From positions 248,001 to 312,000 of the forward strand of contig NZ_JAJNCX010000005.1 of the NCBI RefSeq assembly GCF_021026315.1: a stretch of DNA of 64,000 nucleotides, in the 5' to 3' direction. Position numbers and translations under genes: made by a program. Every line of letters begins with the position of its first letter. The first letter of the stretch is position 1. The notes below the pieces were generated by a model that was not told where the DNA came from, searched no databases, and saw only the letters and a list, made by a program, of their open reading frames with translations. This document shows positions 7,871-17,668 of the stretch, piece by piece. The stretch is from Rhizobium sp. C4. Its GTDB lineage: Bacteria; Pseudomonadota; Alphaproteobacteria; Rhizobiales; Rhizobiaceae.

Positions 7871-9322
7871 ATGAGTTTCAAGATCGCCATCATCGGCGCG
7901 GGGAGTGTCGAGTTCACGCGAAAGCTGTTCTCGGACATTTTGAAGGTTCGGGAATTCGAAGACGTCGAATTCGCGCTGACGGATACGTCTCAGCACAATC
8001 TCTCCCTCATTGAGAAAGTTCTCAACACGATCAAGGAAGCCAATGGTCTGAAAGTCCGCATCAGCGCGACGACAGATCGGCGCAGGGCTGTCGAAGGCGC
8101 CCGCTACGTCGTCTCGTGTGTCCGGGTCGGTGGCCTGGAGGCCTATGCGGACGATATTCGCATTCCGCTGAAGTACGGCGTCGACCAATGCGTCGGGGAT
8201 ACGATCTGTGCGGGGGGTATTCTTTACGGTCAGCGCAACATCCCGGTCATCCTCGATTTCTGCAAGGACATCCGTGAAGTCGCGGAGACGGGCGCAAGGT
8301 TCCTGAACTACGCGAACCCGATGGCCATGAACACCTGGGCGGCGATCGAATACGGCAAGGTCGATACGATCGGGCTTTGCCATGGCGTCCAGCACGGCGG
8401 CGAGCAGATCGCCGAGGTTCTGGGTGTTGCCCATGAGGACCTCGACTTCGTCTGCTCGGGCATCAATCATCAGACCTGGTACGTCGATGTTCGCGTCAAG
8501 GGCCGCAAGATCGGCAAGGACGAACTCGTTGCCGCCTTCGAGCGCCATCCGGTCATCAGCCAGCAGGAAAAGGTTCGCATCGACGTCCTGAAGCGCTTCG
8601 GCGTCTATTCCACCGAGAGCAACGGTCATCTGTCGGAATATCTGCCCTGGTATCGCAAGCGTCCGGACGAGATCGTCAAGTGGATCGACATGTCCGACTG
8701 GATCCATGGCGAGACGGGTGGGTATCTGCGCTACACGACGGAGAACCGCAACTGGTTTGAAACCGAATTCCCGACCGTGCTCGAACGCGCCAAGCGGCCG
8801 CTTGCCGACTATAAGCGCTCCAGTGAGCATGCGAGCTACATTCTGGAGGCCATCGAGACGGGACGCGTCTATCGTGGGCATTTCAATCAGAAGAACAATG
8901 GCGTGATCACCAACCTGCCGGCTGATGCGATCATTGAATCGCCCGGCTTCGTCGATCGCTTCGGCATCAACATGGTGGCCGGGGTCACGCTTCCGGAAGC
9001 CGCGGCCGCAACCTGCATGGCCTCGATCAACGTCCAGCGCATGTCGGTTCATGCGGCGGTGACCGGCGATGTGGATCTGCTCAAGCAGGCCATGATTCAC
9101 GACCCGCTGGTCGGCGCGATCTGCACACCGGAGGAGGTTTGGCAGATGGTGGACGAGATGCTGGTCGCGCAGGCGCAATGGTTGCCGCAATTTGCAGACG
9201 CCATTCCCGCAGCACGCGAACGACTGAAGACGTCTACCGTCAAGACGCGCGACTGGCAGGGCTCCGCCCGCCGCGAAGTGCGCTCGATCGAGGAACTGCG
9301 CGCGGTCAAGCAGGCAAGCTGA
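7871..9322 (+). CDS. melA: Alpha-galactosidase, glycoside hydrolase family 4
   Basis: This is a 483-residue family GH4 enzyme, which uses NAD and a divalent metal in a redox-assisted hydrolysis. The NAD-binding GAGSVEF motif is at residues 10-16, ANPMAMNTW at 148-156, the metal-binding Cys170-His171 in CHGVQHG, and GINHQTWY at 197-204. These features are closer to MelA alpha-galactosidases than to phospho-glucosidases. The ATG at 7871 follows GGAGAG at 7861-7866; an in-frame start 36 codons upstream lacks family similarity. It has no signal peptide, so it acts on imported melibiose or raffinose in the cytoplasm. The downstream agp-type importer supports that role. Confidence 0.85.
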   Translation: MSFKIAIIGAGSVEFTRKLFSDILKVREFEDVEFALTDTSQHNLSLIEKVLNTIKEANGLKVRISATTDRRRAVEGARYVVSCVRVGGLEAYADDIRIPLKYGVDQCVGDTICAGGILYGQRNIPVILDFCKDIREVAETGARFLNYANPMAMNTWAAIEYGKVDTIGLCHGVQHGGEQIAEVLGVAHEDLDFVCSGINHQTWYVDVRVKGRKIGKDELVAAFERHPVISQQEKVRIDVLKRFGVYSTESNGHLSEYLPWYRKRPDEIVKWIDMSDWIHGETGGYLRYTTENRNWFETEFPTVLERAKRPLADYKRSSEHASYILEAIETGRVYRGHFNQKNNGVITNLPADAIIESPGFVDRFGINMVAGVTLPEAAAATCMASINVQRMSVHAAVTGDVDLLKQAMIHDPLVGAICTPEEVWQMVDEMLVAQAQWLPQFADAIPAARERLKTSTVKTRDWQGSARREVRSIEELRAVKQAS

Positions 9323-9434
9323 TTGCGTGCCGTGAATTGCGGCGGCCTTGAGGGTCGCCGTCAAACCGGGCGGGAGGCTCGGTAGCATAAACTATACGGC
9401 GGTGAGGAGACCGCCCTTTCAAAGGGGAGTGAGG

Positions 9435-11516
9435 ATGAAAAACCGATATCTTTTGAAGACGGCGGCCCTTCTTTGGGGTGTGTCCGCCTTGACGACGGGA
9501 GCTGTGGCATCGGACCTGACGGCCGTTCCGCAGCCGCCGGATTTTCCGGCGCAGACCAAGGTGCAGTATGTGGATGGCAAGGCCATCCTCGAATACAAGG
9601 CGCTTTCACAATATAATGAACCCGCTTGGGTCAAGAAGAACTTTGTCGATGCGGGCAAGCTGCCGCCGGTCAAGGATCGTCTGCCCAAGGAGCCCATGGT
9701 CTACAAGACCAGCAACATGGCCGATGGCATCGGTGTCTATGGTGACACCATGCGTCACGTCATCGGTGGACGCCCTGAAGGCTGGAACTACTGGGCCGGC
9801 CAGACGCAAGGGTGGGGCGGTATCGACATCGGCCTCAGCGAATGCCTGACGCGTACCGGCCCGCTCTTCCAGGTCAAGGCTGACGACCTGCAGCCGCTTC
9901 CGAACCTTGCCAAGAGCTGGGAATGGTCCAAGGACGGCCATACGCTGACCATGCATCTGATCGAAGGTGCGAAATGGTCCGACGGCGTCGAGTTCACCTC
10001 CGACGACCTGATGTTCTATTGGAACGACAACGTTCTCGACACGAATGTGAAGCCGCTCAACGGTGCGACGCCGGAGACCTTCGGCGTCGGCACGACGCTC
10101 AAGGCCATCGACAAGTACACCGTCGAATGGACCTTCAAGGATGCGTTCCCGAAGCAGTTCATCTACAACATGGCCTACGGCACATTCTGCCCGGGTCCGT
10201 CGCATGTCTTGAAGCCGCAGCATCCGAAGTACTCGAAGAACACCTACGAGCAGTACAAGAACGCGTTCCCGCCGACCTACATGAACTTCCCCGTCATGGG
10301 GGCCTGGGTGCCTGTCGCCTATCGTCCGGACGACATCATCGTCCTGCGGCGCAACCCGTATTACTGGAAGGTCGACGAGAAGGGCAATCAGCTGCCTTAT
10401 CTGGACGAGATGCACTACAAGCTCTCGACCTGGGCTGATCGCGACGTTCAGGCCGTTGCCGGTTCGGGCGACTTTTCGAACCTCGAGCAGCCGGAAAACT
10501 TTGTCGAATCCCTGAAGCGCGCCGCGCAGAAGGATGCTCCGGCCCGGCTGGCCTTCGGTTCGCGCCTGATCGGCTACAACATCAATCTGAACTTCTCGGC
10601 CAATGGCTGGGGCGATCCGGACGAGCGGTCGCAGGCGGTTCGCGATCTGAACCGCAACGAGCACTTCCGCAAGGCCGTCACCATGGCGATCAACCGCAAG
10701 GAACTCGGCGATTCCCTCGTCAAGGGGCCGTTCGTCGCGACCTATCCGGGCGGCATCCTGTCGGGCTCGAACTTCTACGACCGCCAGTCGACCATGTACT
10801 ATCCCTTTGACCTCGAAGGGGCGAAGAAGGAACTGGCAGCAGCCGGTCTGAAGGATACGGACGGCAACGGGATCGTCAACTTCCCGGCAGGCGTCAATGG
10901 CGGCAAGGATGTCGAAATCTCGCTGCTGATGACCAATGACTACACGACGGACAAGAGCCTTGCAGAAGGCGTTGTCGCCCAGATGCAGAAGCTTGGCATC
11001 CGCGTCGTGCTTAACGCGCAGGCCGGCAAGGATCGTGACAACGCCGCCGGGGCCGGCAAGTTCGACTGGATGGTTCTGCGCACCTCTGCAGAGCTCGCCT
11101 CCGTCGTTCAGAACACGCCGCAGCTGGCTGCGACTGGACCGCGCACCAGTTGGTTCCACCGCGCCAACAACAAGAACGAACTCGACCTGATGCCGTTCGA
11201 GAAGGAGCTTGCCGACACCGTCAACAAGTTCATCGTCTCGAGCGACCCGAAGGAGCAGGCCGAGCTGATGAAGAAGTACCAGAAGATCTACACCTCCAAC
11301 GTGAACACGGTTGGCCTTGTCGAGTATCCCGGTGCGCTCATCATCAACAAGCGCTTCAAGAACGTGCCCCCGGGAACGCCGATCTACATGTTCAACTGGG
11401 CTGAAGACTCGGTGATCCGCGAACGGCTCTACGTCCCGACGGCTGACCAGGGCGACTACCAGCTCTTCAAGGACACGCTGCCGGGCAAGCCGGGTGGCGA
11501 GGGTCCGCAGAAGTAA
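9435..11516 (+). CDS. agpA: Alpha-galactoside-binding periplasmic protein, oligopeptide-binding family
   Basis: This is a 693-residue family 5 solute-binding protein, larger than usual OppA proteins (about 540). It has a signal peptide at about residues 1-26. The ATG at 9435 is preceded by AGGGGAGTGAGG. In Sinorhizobium meliloti AgpA is an oligopeptide-type binding protein needed for melibiose and raffinose uptake and is encoded with melA, and the same order is seen here. The name therefore rests on context as well as family. A hairpin follows the gene before the first permease gene. Confidence 0.8.
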   Translation: MKNRYLLKTAALLWGVSALTTGAVASDLTAVPQPPDFPAQTKVQYVDGKAILEYKALSQYNEPAWVKKNFVDAGKLPPVKDRLPKEPMVYKTSNMADGIGVYGDTMRHVIGGRPEGWNYWAGQTQGWGGIDIGLSECLTRTGPLFQVKADDLQPLPNLAKSWEWSKDGHTLTMHLIEGAKWSDGVEFTSDDLMFYWNDNVLDTNVKPLNGATPETFGVGTTLKAIDKYTVEWTFKDAFPKQFIYNMAYGTFCPGPSHVLKPQHPKYSKNTYEQYKNAFPPTYMNFPVMGAWVPVAYRPDDIIVLRRNPYYWKVDEKGNQLPYLDEMHYKLSTWADRDVQAVAGSGDFSNLEQPENFVESLKRAAQKDAPARLAFGSRLIGYNINLNFSANGWGDPDERSQAVRDLNRNEHFRKAVTMAINRKELGDSLVKGPFVATYPGGILSGSNFYDRQSTMYYPFDLEGAKKELAAAGLKDTDGNGIVNFPAGVNGGKDVEISLLMTNDYTTDKSLAEGVVAQMQKLGIRVVLNAQAGKDRDNAAGAGKFDWMVLRTSAELASVVQNTPQLAATGPRTSWFHRANNKNELDLMPFEKELADTVNKFIVSSDPKEQAELMKKYQKIYTSNVNTVGLVEYPGALIINKRFKNVPPGTPIYMFNWAEDSVIRERLYVPTADQGDYQLFKDTLPGKPGGEGPQK

Positions 11517-11572
11517 GCTTATCCTCCCGGATCCGCGCTCTGACTGTCGAAGGCGGCGCGCGGACTTCAAAA

Positions 11573-11610
11573 GGTGGCGGTTTGGGGCGTGCAAGCCCGA
11601 AGCCGCCACC
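11573..11610 (+). promoter_or_regulatory. Intercistronic hairpin after agpA
   Basis: GGTGGCGG at 11573-11580 pairs with CCGCCACC at 11603-11610, and the inner TTTGGGGC and GCCCGAAG pair imperfectly around a 6-base loop. It lies between the agpA stop and the agpB ribosome-binding site. It is probably an mRNA-stabilising or partial-termination element that raises agpA expression over the permease genes. Confidence 0.55.
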
Positions 11611-11632
11611 GCCCTTCTGAGGAGAATGTCTG

Positions 11633-12640
11633 ATGTTGAGGTTTCTGGTTACCCGCCTCCTGTCCGCAATTCCGGTGCTGCTGATCCTCAGCATCGTGAC
11701 CTTCGCGATCATCCAGGCGCCGCCCGGCAACTATTCGGATTACATCCGATCGCAGCTGATCAATCTCGGTGGCGCGTCCTACGAGCAGGCAGATGCGCAG
11801 GCCAAGGCCTATGCGGCCGAACACGGCCTCGATAAGCCGATGATCGTCCAGTATTTCAACTGGATCGGTGCGATGGTGACGAAGGGCGATTTCGGCTACA
11901 GCATGTATTACAACAGGCCCGTCGGCGAGATTGTCGCCGAACGCCTGCCGCGCACGCTTCTTCTCGCGCTTGTCTGCCACATCTTCGCATCCGTGCTTGG
12001 CATCACCTTCGGCGTGCTGGCTGCCACCAGGCAATATAGCTGGGTCGATACGCTGCTCTCGGGTGTTGCCTTTCTCGGAATGACCGTGCCGCGCTTCCTC
12101 ATGGCTTTGATCATGGTCTATCTGCTCGTCTTCCAGTTCAACATGAGCGATATCGGCAACTTCTACTCCTCCCGCTATGGCGGCGCGCCCTGGTCCTGGG
12201 ACAAGTTCGTCGATCTGGTGAAACATGTCTGGCCGGTGGTCGCCATCGCCACCTTCGGCGGGCTCGCCTACAACATGCGCGTCATGCGCGGCAATCTTCT
12301 CGACACGCTGAACGCCCAGTACATCGAAACGGCCCGCGCGAAGGGCCTGCGCGAGGGGGCGGTGATCATGCGCCACGCGGTGCCGAATGCGCTCCACCCG
12401 CTCATCATGTATCAGGGCGTGGTGCTGCCCTACATGCTGACGGGGGAAATCGAGGTCGCGATCATCTTCGCGCTGCCGACAGTCGGCCCGGCAATCGTCG
12501 GCTCCATGCATGTGGGCGATGTCTACGTTACGGCAACCTTCATGCTGGTGCTCGCCGCGACGCTCATCATCGGCAACATCATCGCGGACATGCTGCTTGC
12601 GGCGCTTGACCCGCGCGTCAGACTGGGAGGGGCACATTGA
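11633..12640 (+). CDS. agpB: ABC importer permease, DppB/OppB type
   Basis: This 335-residue permease has an N-terminal membrane anchor (about residues 9-30), a periplasmic loop, and the transport loop IETARAKGLREGAVIMRHAVPNAL at about residues 227-250. The ATG at 11633 follows GGAG at 11621-11624. Its TGA overlaps the next start (TGATG at 12638-12642). In context it is one half of the alpha-galactoside channel. Confidence 0.85.
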   Translation: MLRFLVTRLLSAIPVLLILSIVTFAIIQAPPGNYSDYIRSQLINLGGASYEQADAQAKAYAAEHGLDKPMIVQYFNWIGAMVTKGDFGYSMYYNRPVGEIVAERLPRTLLLALVCHIFASVLGITFGVLAATRQYSWVDTLLSGVAFLGMTVPRFLMALIMVYLLVFQFNMSDIGNFYSSRYGGAPWSWDKFVDLVKHVWPVVAIATFGGLAYNMRVMRGNLLDTLNAQYIETARAKGLREGAVIMRHAVPNALHPLIMYQGVVLPYMLTGEIEVAIIFALPTVGPAIVGSMHVGDVYVTATFMLVLAATLIIGNIIADMLLAALDPRVRLGGAH

Positions 12641-13761
12641 TGCTGGTGCCAGCCGAAACCACAATCGAGCCAACCGTAAAATCCGCGCCTTCCGGCAGCG
12701 AAAGCTACCAGGCTCTTGTCTGGCGGCGCCTCAAACGGTCGTTTACCGGCATGCTGGGTCTCGTGCTCGTCTGCATGCTGCTGATCATGGCCGTGTTTGC
12801 CGGGTTCCTTGCGCCGGTCGATCCGATCCAGTCGGATGCCTCGTTCATGCCGCCCGAGTCAGTCTCGATCCGTGACAAGGACGGCGGCTTCGTCATGCCG
12901 CGGGTTTACCCGCTGGTCGATTCCGAGAAGCTCGACCCTATTACCTTCCAGCCCATCAGCGGTCCGGACTTCGACAACCCCCGCACGCTCGGCTTCTTTG
13001 TCTCCGGGTTCGAATACAGGCTCTTCGGTCTCATTCCGACGACGATCCATTTCTTCGGTTCGACCGATGGCAAGCCGATCCATTTCCTCGGCACCGACAA
13101 GCTCGGCCGCGACATCCTCTCGCGCGCCATCTACGGGTCCCGCATTTCGCTGGTGATCGCGTTGACCGTGGTGACGATCGTGACCATCATCGGAACGACA
13201 GTCGGCATGGTTTCGGGCTATCTCGGCGGCGCCTTCGATGTCTGGGCGCAGCGATTTGTGGAACTCGTTCTCGCCTTTCCGCAATTGCCGCTCTATCTCG
13301 CTCTGACTTCGCTGATCCCGGTGACGGCGCCGACCAATGTCTTCATTGCCTTCGTCATTGTCGTCATGTCGGCGCTCGGCTGGGCGCAGATGTCGCGCGA
13401 GGTGCGTGGCAAGACACTGGCTCTGGCGCGGATCGAGTATGTGAAGGCGGCGATCGCCATCGGCGCGACCGACCGGCGCATCATCTTCCAGCACATCTTC
13501 CCCAATGTGATGAGCCATGTGATCGTTGCGGTGACGCTCAACATCCCGAACATCGTCCTGCTTGAGTCCTTCCTCGGTTTTCTGGGTTTCGCGGTGAAAC
13601 CGCCGCTGATTTCCTGGGGTCTCATGCTCCAGGATACCGCGAACTATTCCGTCATCGGGTCCTATCCCTGGATCCTGGCTCCCGTCGGCTTCGTGCTGAT
13701 CACCGTCTTCGCTTTCAATGCGCTGGGCGACGGTCTGCGCGACGCGATCGACCCCTATTGA
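12640..13761 (+). CDS. agpC: ABC importer permease, DppC/OppC type
   Basis: This is a 373-residue OppC-like permease. It has a membrane anchor at about residues 34-58, then an extended periplasmic segment of about 100 residues, and the channel domain with the docking loop EYVKAAIAIGATDRRIIFQH at about residues 266-285. The ATG at 12640 shares a base with the agpB stop; a TTG one codon earlier is also possible. It is longer than E. coli OppC because of the periplasmic segment. It pairs with AgpB. Confidence 0.85.
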   Translation: MLVPAETTIEPTVKSAPSGSESYQALVWRRLKRSFTGMLGLVLVCMLLIMAVFAGFLAPVDPIQSDASFMPPESVSIRDKDGGFVMPRVYPLVDSEKLDPITFQPISGPDFDNPRTLGFFVSGFEYRLFGLIPTTIHFFGSTDGKPIHFLGTDKLGRDILSRAIYGSRISLVIALTVVTIVTIIGTTVGMVSGYLGGAFDVWAQRFVELVLAFPQLPLYLALTSLIPVTAPTNVFIAFVIVVMSALGWAQMSREVRGKTLALARIEYVKAAIAIGATDRRIIFQHIFPNVMSHVIVAVTLNIPNIVLLESFLGFLGFAVKPPLISWGLMLQDTANYSVIGSYPWILAPVGFVLITVFAFNALGDGLRDAIDPY

Positions 13762-13779
13762 GCGGTGAAGGAGATCGCG

Positions 13780-15438
13780 ATGACAGACAATCTCATTCCC
13801 GACCTCAGGCTTGATGCGGCGCTTCACGCGGACAAGCCGCTGCTGGATGTCCGCAATGCCGGTGTGACCTTCTGGACGGAGCACGGCGAAGTGCCAGCCG
13901 TGAAGGATATCTCGCTTCAGCTCTATCGCGGCGAGACCATTGCCGTTGTGGGGGAGTCCGGTTCGGGAAAATCGGTGATGGCGCGGCTGATCATGGGGCT
14001 GCTCTCCAAACGCGCGACCATCAGCCCCGAGGCACGGGTTCTGTTCGACGGACAGGACATCCTGAAATATTCGCGAGAAAAGCGCCGCCAGCTTAGGGGC
14101 CGCCGCATCTCCATGATTTTTCAGGAGCCGATGAGTTCGCTCAATCCGCTTTACACGGTCGGCAACCAGATCGCCGAGGCAATCCGCGCGCATCGGCGGG
14201 TCGGCCGGGCCGAGGCACGTCGGCAGGCGATCGCACTCCTCGATGAGGTCCGCATTCCAAGTCCGGAACTGAGGATAGACCAGTATCCGCATCAGTTGTC
14301 CGGTGGCCAGCGCCAGCGCGTCATGATCGCCATGGCACTTGCCAACAATCCCGATGTGCTGATCGCCGACGAACCGACCACGGCGCTGGACGTCACAGTG
14401 CAGGCGCAGATCCTCAATCTGTTGCGCGATTTGCAGCGCAAGCACGGCATGGCCGTCATCCTGATCACGCATGACCTGACGGTGGTGCGCAAGTTTTCTG
14501 ACTATGTCTACGTCATGCGGAAGGGCGCACTGCAGGAGCACAATACGACCGCGGCGCTGTTTGCAGCCCCGAAACATTCCTATACCCGCCACCTCCTGGG
14601 CTCCGAGCCCCGTGGCACCGCCAAGCCGCTCGGCGATGCGGAACCGATCCTTCTGGAAGGGCGTGACGTGCGCGTGTCCTTTGCACTGCGCAGCGGCAGC
14701 TTCTTCAAGCCGGCCTATCAGGAACTGGTCGCGGTCGACAGCCTGTCGCTTCGTCTGCGCCGTCATGAGACCTTGGGGCTCGTCGGCGAATCCGGTTCGG
14801 GAAAAACGACGTTCGGGCAGGCACTCGCACGGCTGATCGACCAGGAGGGCGGCGAGATCCTTTTCGACAACGTCCCGATCCACGACAAGAGCCGGGAAGA
14901 AATGCGGCCTCTGCGATCCCGCATGCAGATCGTCTTCCAGGACCCTTTCTCGTCGCTCAATCCCCGCATGACCGTCGGCCAGATCATCGGCGAGGGGCTG
15001 GTCGTGAACGGGATCGGCGTTTCGAGTGCGGAGCGGCAGGATCGCGTGCGCGCGGCGCTGCGGGATTCAGGGCTGCCGGACAATATCACCGGCCGCTTCC
15101 CCCACGAGTTTTCCGGTGGTCAGCGTCAACGCATCGCGATCGCGCGTGCCATCGCGCTTGAGCCCGAGTTCGTGCTTCTGGATGAACCGACCTCCGCGCT
15201 CGACCTTTCGGTACAGGCGCAGATCATCGATCTGCTGCGCAAGCTGCAGGATGAACGGGGGCTGAGCTATCTCTTCATCTCGCATGACCTGAAGGTCGTC
15301 CGCGCGCTCTGCCACCGCGTCATCGTCATGCAGCATGGCAAGATCGTCGAGCAGGGGCCGGTCGACGATATCCTCAGTCGGCCGCAAACCGACTACACGC
15401 AGAAGCTCGTGAAGGCCGCGTTCGAGGTTGCTGATTGA
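13780..15438 (+). CDS. agpD: ABC importer ATPase, fused tandem OppD-OppF type
   Basis: This 552-residue protein has two complete ATP-binding domains joined in one chain. The first Walker A (GESGSGKS) is at about 59-66 with LSGGQRQRV near 172, and the second Walker A (GESGSGKT) is at about 336-343 with FSGGQRQRI near 445. Each is followed by an intact Walker B (ADEPT and LDEPT). The fused form replaces the separate OppD and OppF subunits. The ATG at 13780 follows GAAGGAG at 13767-13773; a GTG at 13765 is less likely. It powers the AgpBC channel. Confidence 0.85.
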   Translation: MTDNLIPDLRLDAALHADKPLLDVRNAGVTFWTEHGEVPAVKDISLQLYRGETIAVVGESGSGKSVMARLIMGLLSKRATISPEARVLFDGQDILKYSREKRRQLRGRRISMIFQEPMSSLNPLYTVGNQIAEAIRAHRRVGRAEARRQAIALLDEVRIPSPELRIDQYPHQLSGGQRQRVMIAMALANNPDVLIADEPTTALDVTVQAQILNLLRDLQRKHGMAVILITHDLTVVRKFSDYVYVMRKGALQEHNTTAALFAAPKHSYTRHLLGSEPRGTAKPLGDAEPILLEGRDVRVSFALRSGSFFKPAYQELVAVDSLSLRLRRHETLGLVGESGSGKTTFGQALARLIDQEGGEILFDNVPIHDKSREEMRPLRSRMQIVFQDPFSSLNPRMTVGQIIGEGLVVNGIGVSSAERQDRVRAALRDSGLPDNITGRFPHEFSGGQRQRIAIARAIALEPEFVLLDEPTSALDLSVQAQIIDLLRKLQDERGLSYLFISHDLKVVRALCHRVIVMQHGKIVEQGPVDDILSRPQTDYTQKLVKAAFEVAD

Positions 15439-15504
15439 GGTCAGGTTCCGGCTGCACGGCGTGCACATGGCCCCGAATTGAGAAGGCCTTATAGAGGAGC
15501 ATGG

Positions 15505-15525
15505 GGACGCCACGCTTCGGCGTCC
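15505..15525. terminator. Hairpin between agpD and the GGDEF-EAL gene
   Basis: GGACGCC and GGCGTCC form a 7-bp stem with a 7-base loop in the gap between two convergent genes. There is no clear T-tract, so it is only a possible bidirectional terminator. Confidence 0.4.
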
Positions 15526-15561
15526 TGAATGCTCACTGCGCCAGCAACCATGACAGTCGTC

Positions 15562-17589
15562 TTACGAGGCCGCCTGGTGCTGTGTCTTCATCAGCAGAGC
15601 GGCGACGTTCGGCTTCGGCAGGGGGCGTGCGAAGACATAGCCCTGGAGGGCGTCGCATCCCAGCTTTTGCAGGAGGGCTGCCTGTTCCATCGTCTCCACG
15701 CCTTCCGCGATGACTTCGATGTTAAGTGTCTTGCCGATTTCGATGATGGATTCCACCAGTTTGGCGTTTTCCTTGGACCGCAGAATGGGCTCGATGAACT
15801 GGCGGTCGATCTTGAGACGCTTCGGGTTGAGCTTCAGCAGGCTGACGATGGAGGCGTGGCCGGTCCCGAAATCATCGATCTCGATATCGATGCCCATGTC
15901 CTTGATCTGCTTGATGTTGTTCTCCAGGTTGGCATCGGTGTCGTCGAGGAATATCGATTCAACCAGTTCGAACGTGATCACTCCCTTCGGCAGGTTCATG
16001 GCGCTGAGATTGTGAATCAGATTGTCATCGGTGATGCGCTTGGCAGAAACGTTGACTGAAACTTTCGGGACAATGTACCCGTTGCGCAGCCATTCCCTGA
16101 GATCGTCGACCGCACAGTCGAGCACGGCCATGTCGATCAGGTCGACAGCACCCAGCTCTTCGGCGACCTGGAGGAATTCGCCCGGCGCAAGCACGCCCCG
16201 GGTGGGGTGCATCCAGCGGACCAGAGCCTCGAGGCCGATGACCTCCCGTGTCCGGGCATCGATCTGGGGCTGATAGTAGGGAATGAATTCCTTGTTCGCG
16301 ATACCGCGCAGCAGGTCCTCGGACAGGCGGGTTCGCGCTTCCAGATACGCCCGAAGCTCTTCGTTGAAGAATTCGTATCTGTTTCGACCACGCGACTTGG
16401 CGCGGTAAAGTGCGGCGTCCGAATTGATCAACAGGTTTTCTGCGCGCACCGAATGCCCGCTTTCCACGACAATGCCGATGCAGGCGCCGAAGCGGCACAT
16501 CTTTCCGCCATAGGGAACAGGCAGGCAGATCTCCTCGATCAGGGTTGCCGCGAAATTGGCAAGGCCGTCATTATCCGTCTCCACCGTGCGCACGATGATG
16601 AATTCGTCACCCCCGACGCGGGCGACGAAATCGTCCGCATCAGCGCTGTCGCTCAGCAACTTGGCGACATGCATGAGCATTGCGTCGCCCGCGACATGGC
16701 CCATGCTGTCGTTGATCTGCTTGAAGAGGTCGAGATCGATGTGGAGGACCGCGATCGAGCCGCCGATTTCTCCGAGATGCGAACAGTACTGGGCCAGAAT
16801 GTCGTCAAGGTACCGGCGATTTGGAAGGCCTGTCAGCCAGTCGTGGAGCGCGGTAATTTCCAGCCGGCTCTTCGCTTCCACAAGCTCCGCATTGCGGGCC
16901 TCAGCCAGTTCCGTCGCGCTCTCGGCTTCGTCCTTGGCCGCGACGAGCTGATGCAATGTTTCCTTGTGCCTCTCGATCTCCCGGATGAGCTCCGACTGAT
17001 TGTCGACAATGGCGGAGTAGTAGCTCGCCATCACGAAAGCATAGGTGGTCGAGCAGAAGACTGACAGAAGGCCGGCCGTCATCATGCTATGGACGGGGAT
17101 ATGCTCCGGCAGATTGTTTCCGCTGATCAGGGACGCAATGCTGAAACTTCCAAGGCCAAGGACAATCTGGCCGAAAACCTGCAGCTGCGCCTTCAAGCCA
17201 CCGCCCAGGTAGAAGAACGCCAGGAGCGGGATCAGGATATACCAGAGCAGGAAGGGCGAGCTCACCGCTCCGTAATTGTATGCTCCCCAAAGGACTGCAA
17301 AATTGAGATTGAGGATCGAAACGAAGGAGAGGACGTTATAGTGCTGCGGCCAGCGGCGCAGGACGAAGGGAAACAGCCAGAACGCGAGAACGGAAGCCGC
17401 CAGGATGTGAACCTGCGGAAAGGGCTTCGGATCAACGTAAAACAGCAGGAGGGGGATCGGCAGACCCAGGAAGGGGCCGCAGAGATGGCTCAGCACGAAA
17501 ATTCGAACCCGCTTGCGTGCATCGAGTTCGGGCCATTGCTGCGGCGGGGCAAAGATGTCAATCAATTCATCGAGCATTTTGATCGCCAT
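15562..17589 (-). CDS. Membrane-bound GGDEF-EAL protein (diguanylate cyclase/phosphodiesterase)
   Basis: This is a 675-residue cyclic di-GMP enzyme. Several membrane segments occupy about residues 30-200, a coiled linker follows at 200-235, the GGDEF domain is at 240-410 and the EAL domain at 425-670. The cyclase signature is intact as VGGDEF near residue 326, and the phosphodiesterase signature is intact as LEALVRW near 452, with DDFGTGHAS in the catalytic core. Both activities are therefore possible. The membrane part resembles a MASE-like sensor without a recognisable ligand pocket. It is transcribed alone, convergent with agpD and downstream of the oxoamine synthase. Confidence 0.88.
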   Translation of the reverse strand: MAIKMLDELIDIFAPPQQWPELDARKRVRIFVLSHLCGPFLGLPIPLLLFYVDPKPFPQVHILAASVLAFWLFPFVLRRWPQHYNVLSFVSILNLNFAVLWGAYNYGAVSSPFLLWYILIPLLAFFYLGGGLKAQLQVFGQIVLGLGSFSIASLISGNNLPEHIPVHSMMTAGLLSVFCSTTYAFVMASYYSAIVDNQSELIREIERHKETLHQLVAAKDEAESATELAEARNAELVEAKSRLEITALHDWLTGLPNRRYLDDILAQYCSHLGEIGGSIAVLHIDLDLFKQINDSMGHVAGDAMLMHVAKLLSDSADADDFVARVGGDEFIIVRTVETDNDGLANFAATLIEEICLPVPYGGKMCRFGACIGIVVESGHSVRAENLLINSDAALYRAKSRGRNRYEFFNEELRAYLEARTRLSEDLLRGIANKEFIPYYQPQIDARTREVIGLEALVRWMHPTRGVLAPGEFLQVAEELGAVDLIDMAVLDCAVDDLREWLRNGYIVPKVSVNVSAKRITDDNLIHNLSAMNLPKGVITFELVESIFLDDTDANLENNIKQIKDMGIDIEIDDFGTGHASIVSLLKLNPKRLKIDRQFIEPILRSKENAKLVESIIEIGKTLNIEVIAEGVETMEQAALLQKLGCDALQGYVFARPLPKPNVAALLMKTQHQAAS

Positions 17590-17668
17590 TGCACTTTCCC
17601 TTGCTGATTTCAGAAGTCTCGTTGCCCAACATGCTTCGTGATTTGCGCAACACCTTACCGCGCGATCG

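Noticed and set aside
7754-9388. Long open frame opposite melA
   Set aside because: It spans the complete melA gene on the other strand, and the composition is typical of a shadow frame.
9606-11609. Long open frame on the minus strand opposite agpA
   Set aside because: It is the antisense reading of a clear binding-protein gene, with no domain and no ribosome-binding site.
12859-14883. Long open frame on the minus strand (674 codons) opposite agpC and agpD
   Set aside because: It is rich in Asp, His and Arg in the pattern of an antisense frame of GC-rich genes, has no family motif, and covers two certain genes.
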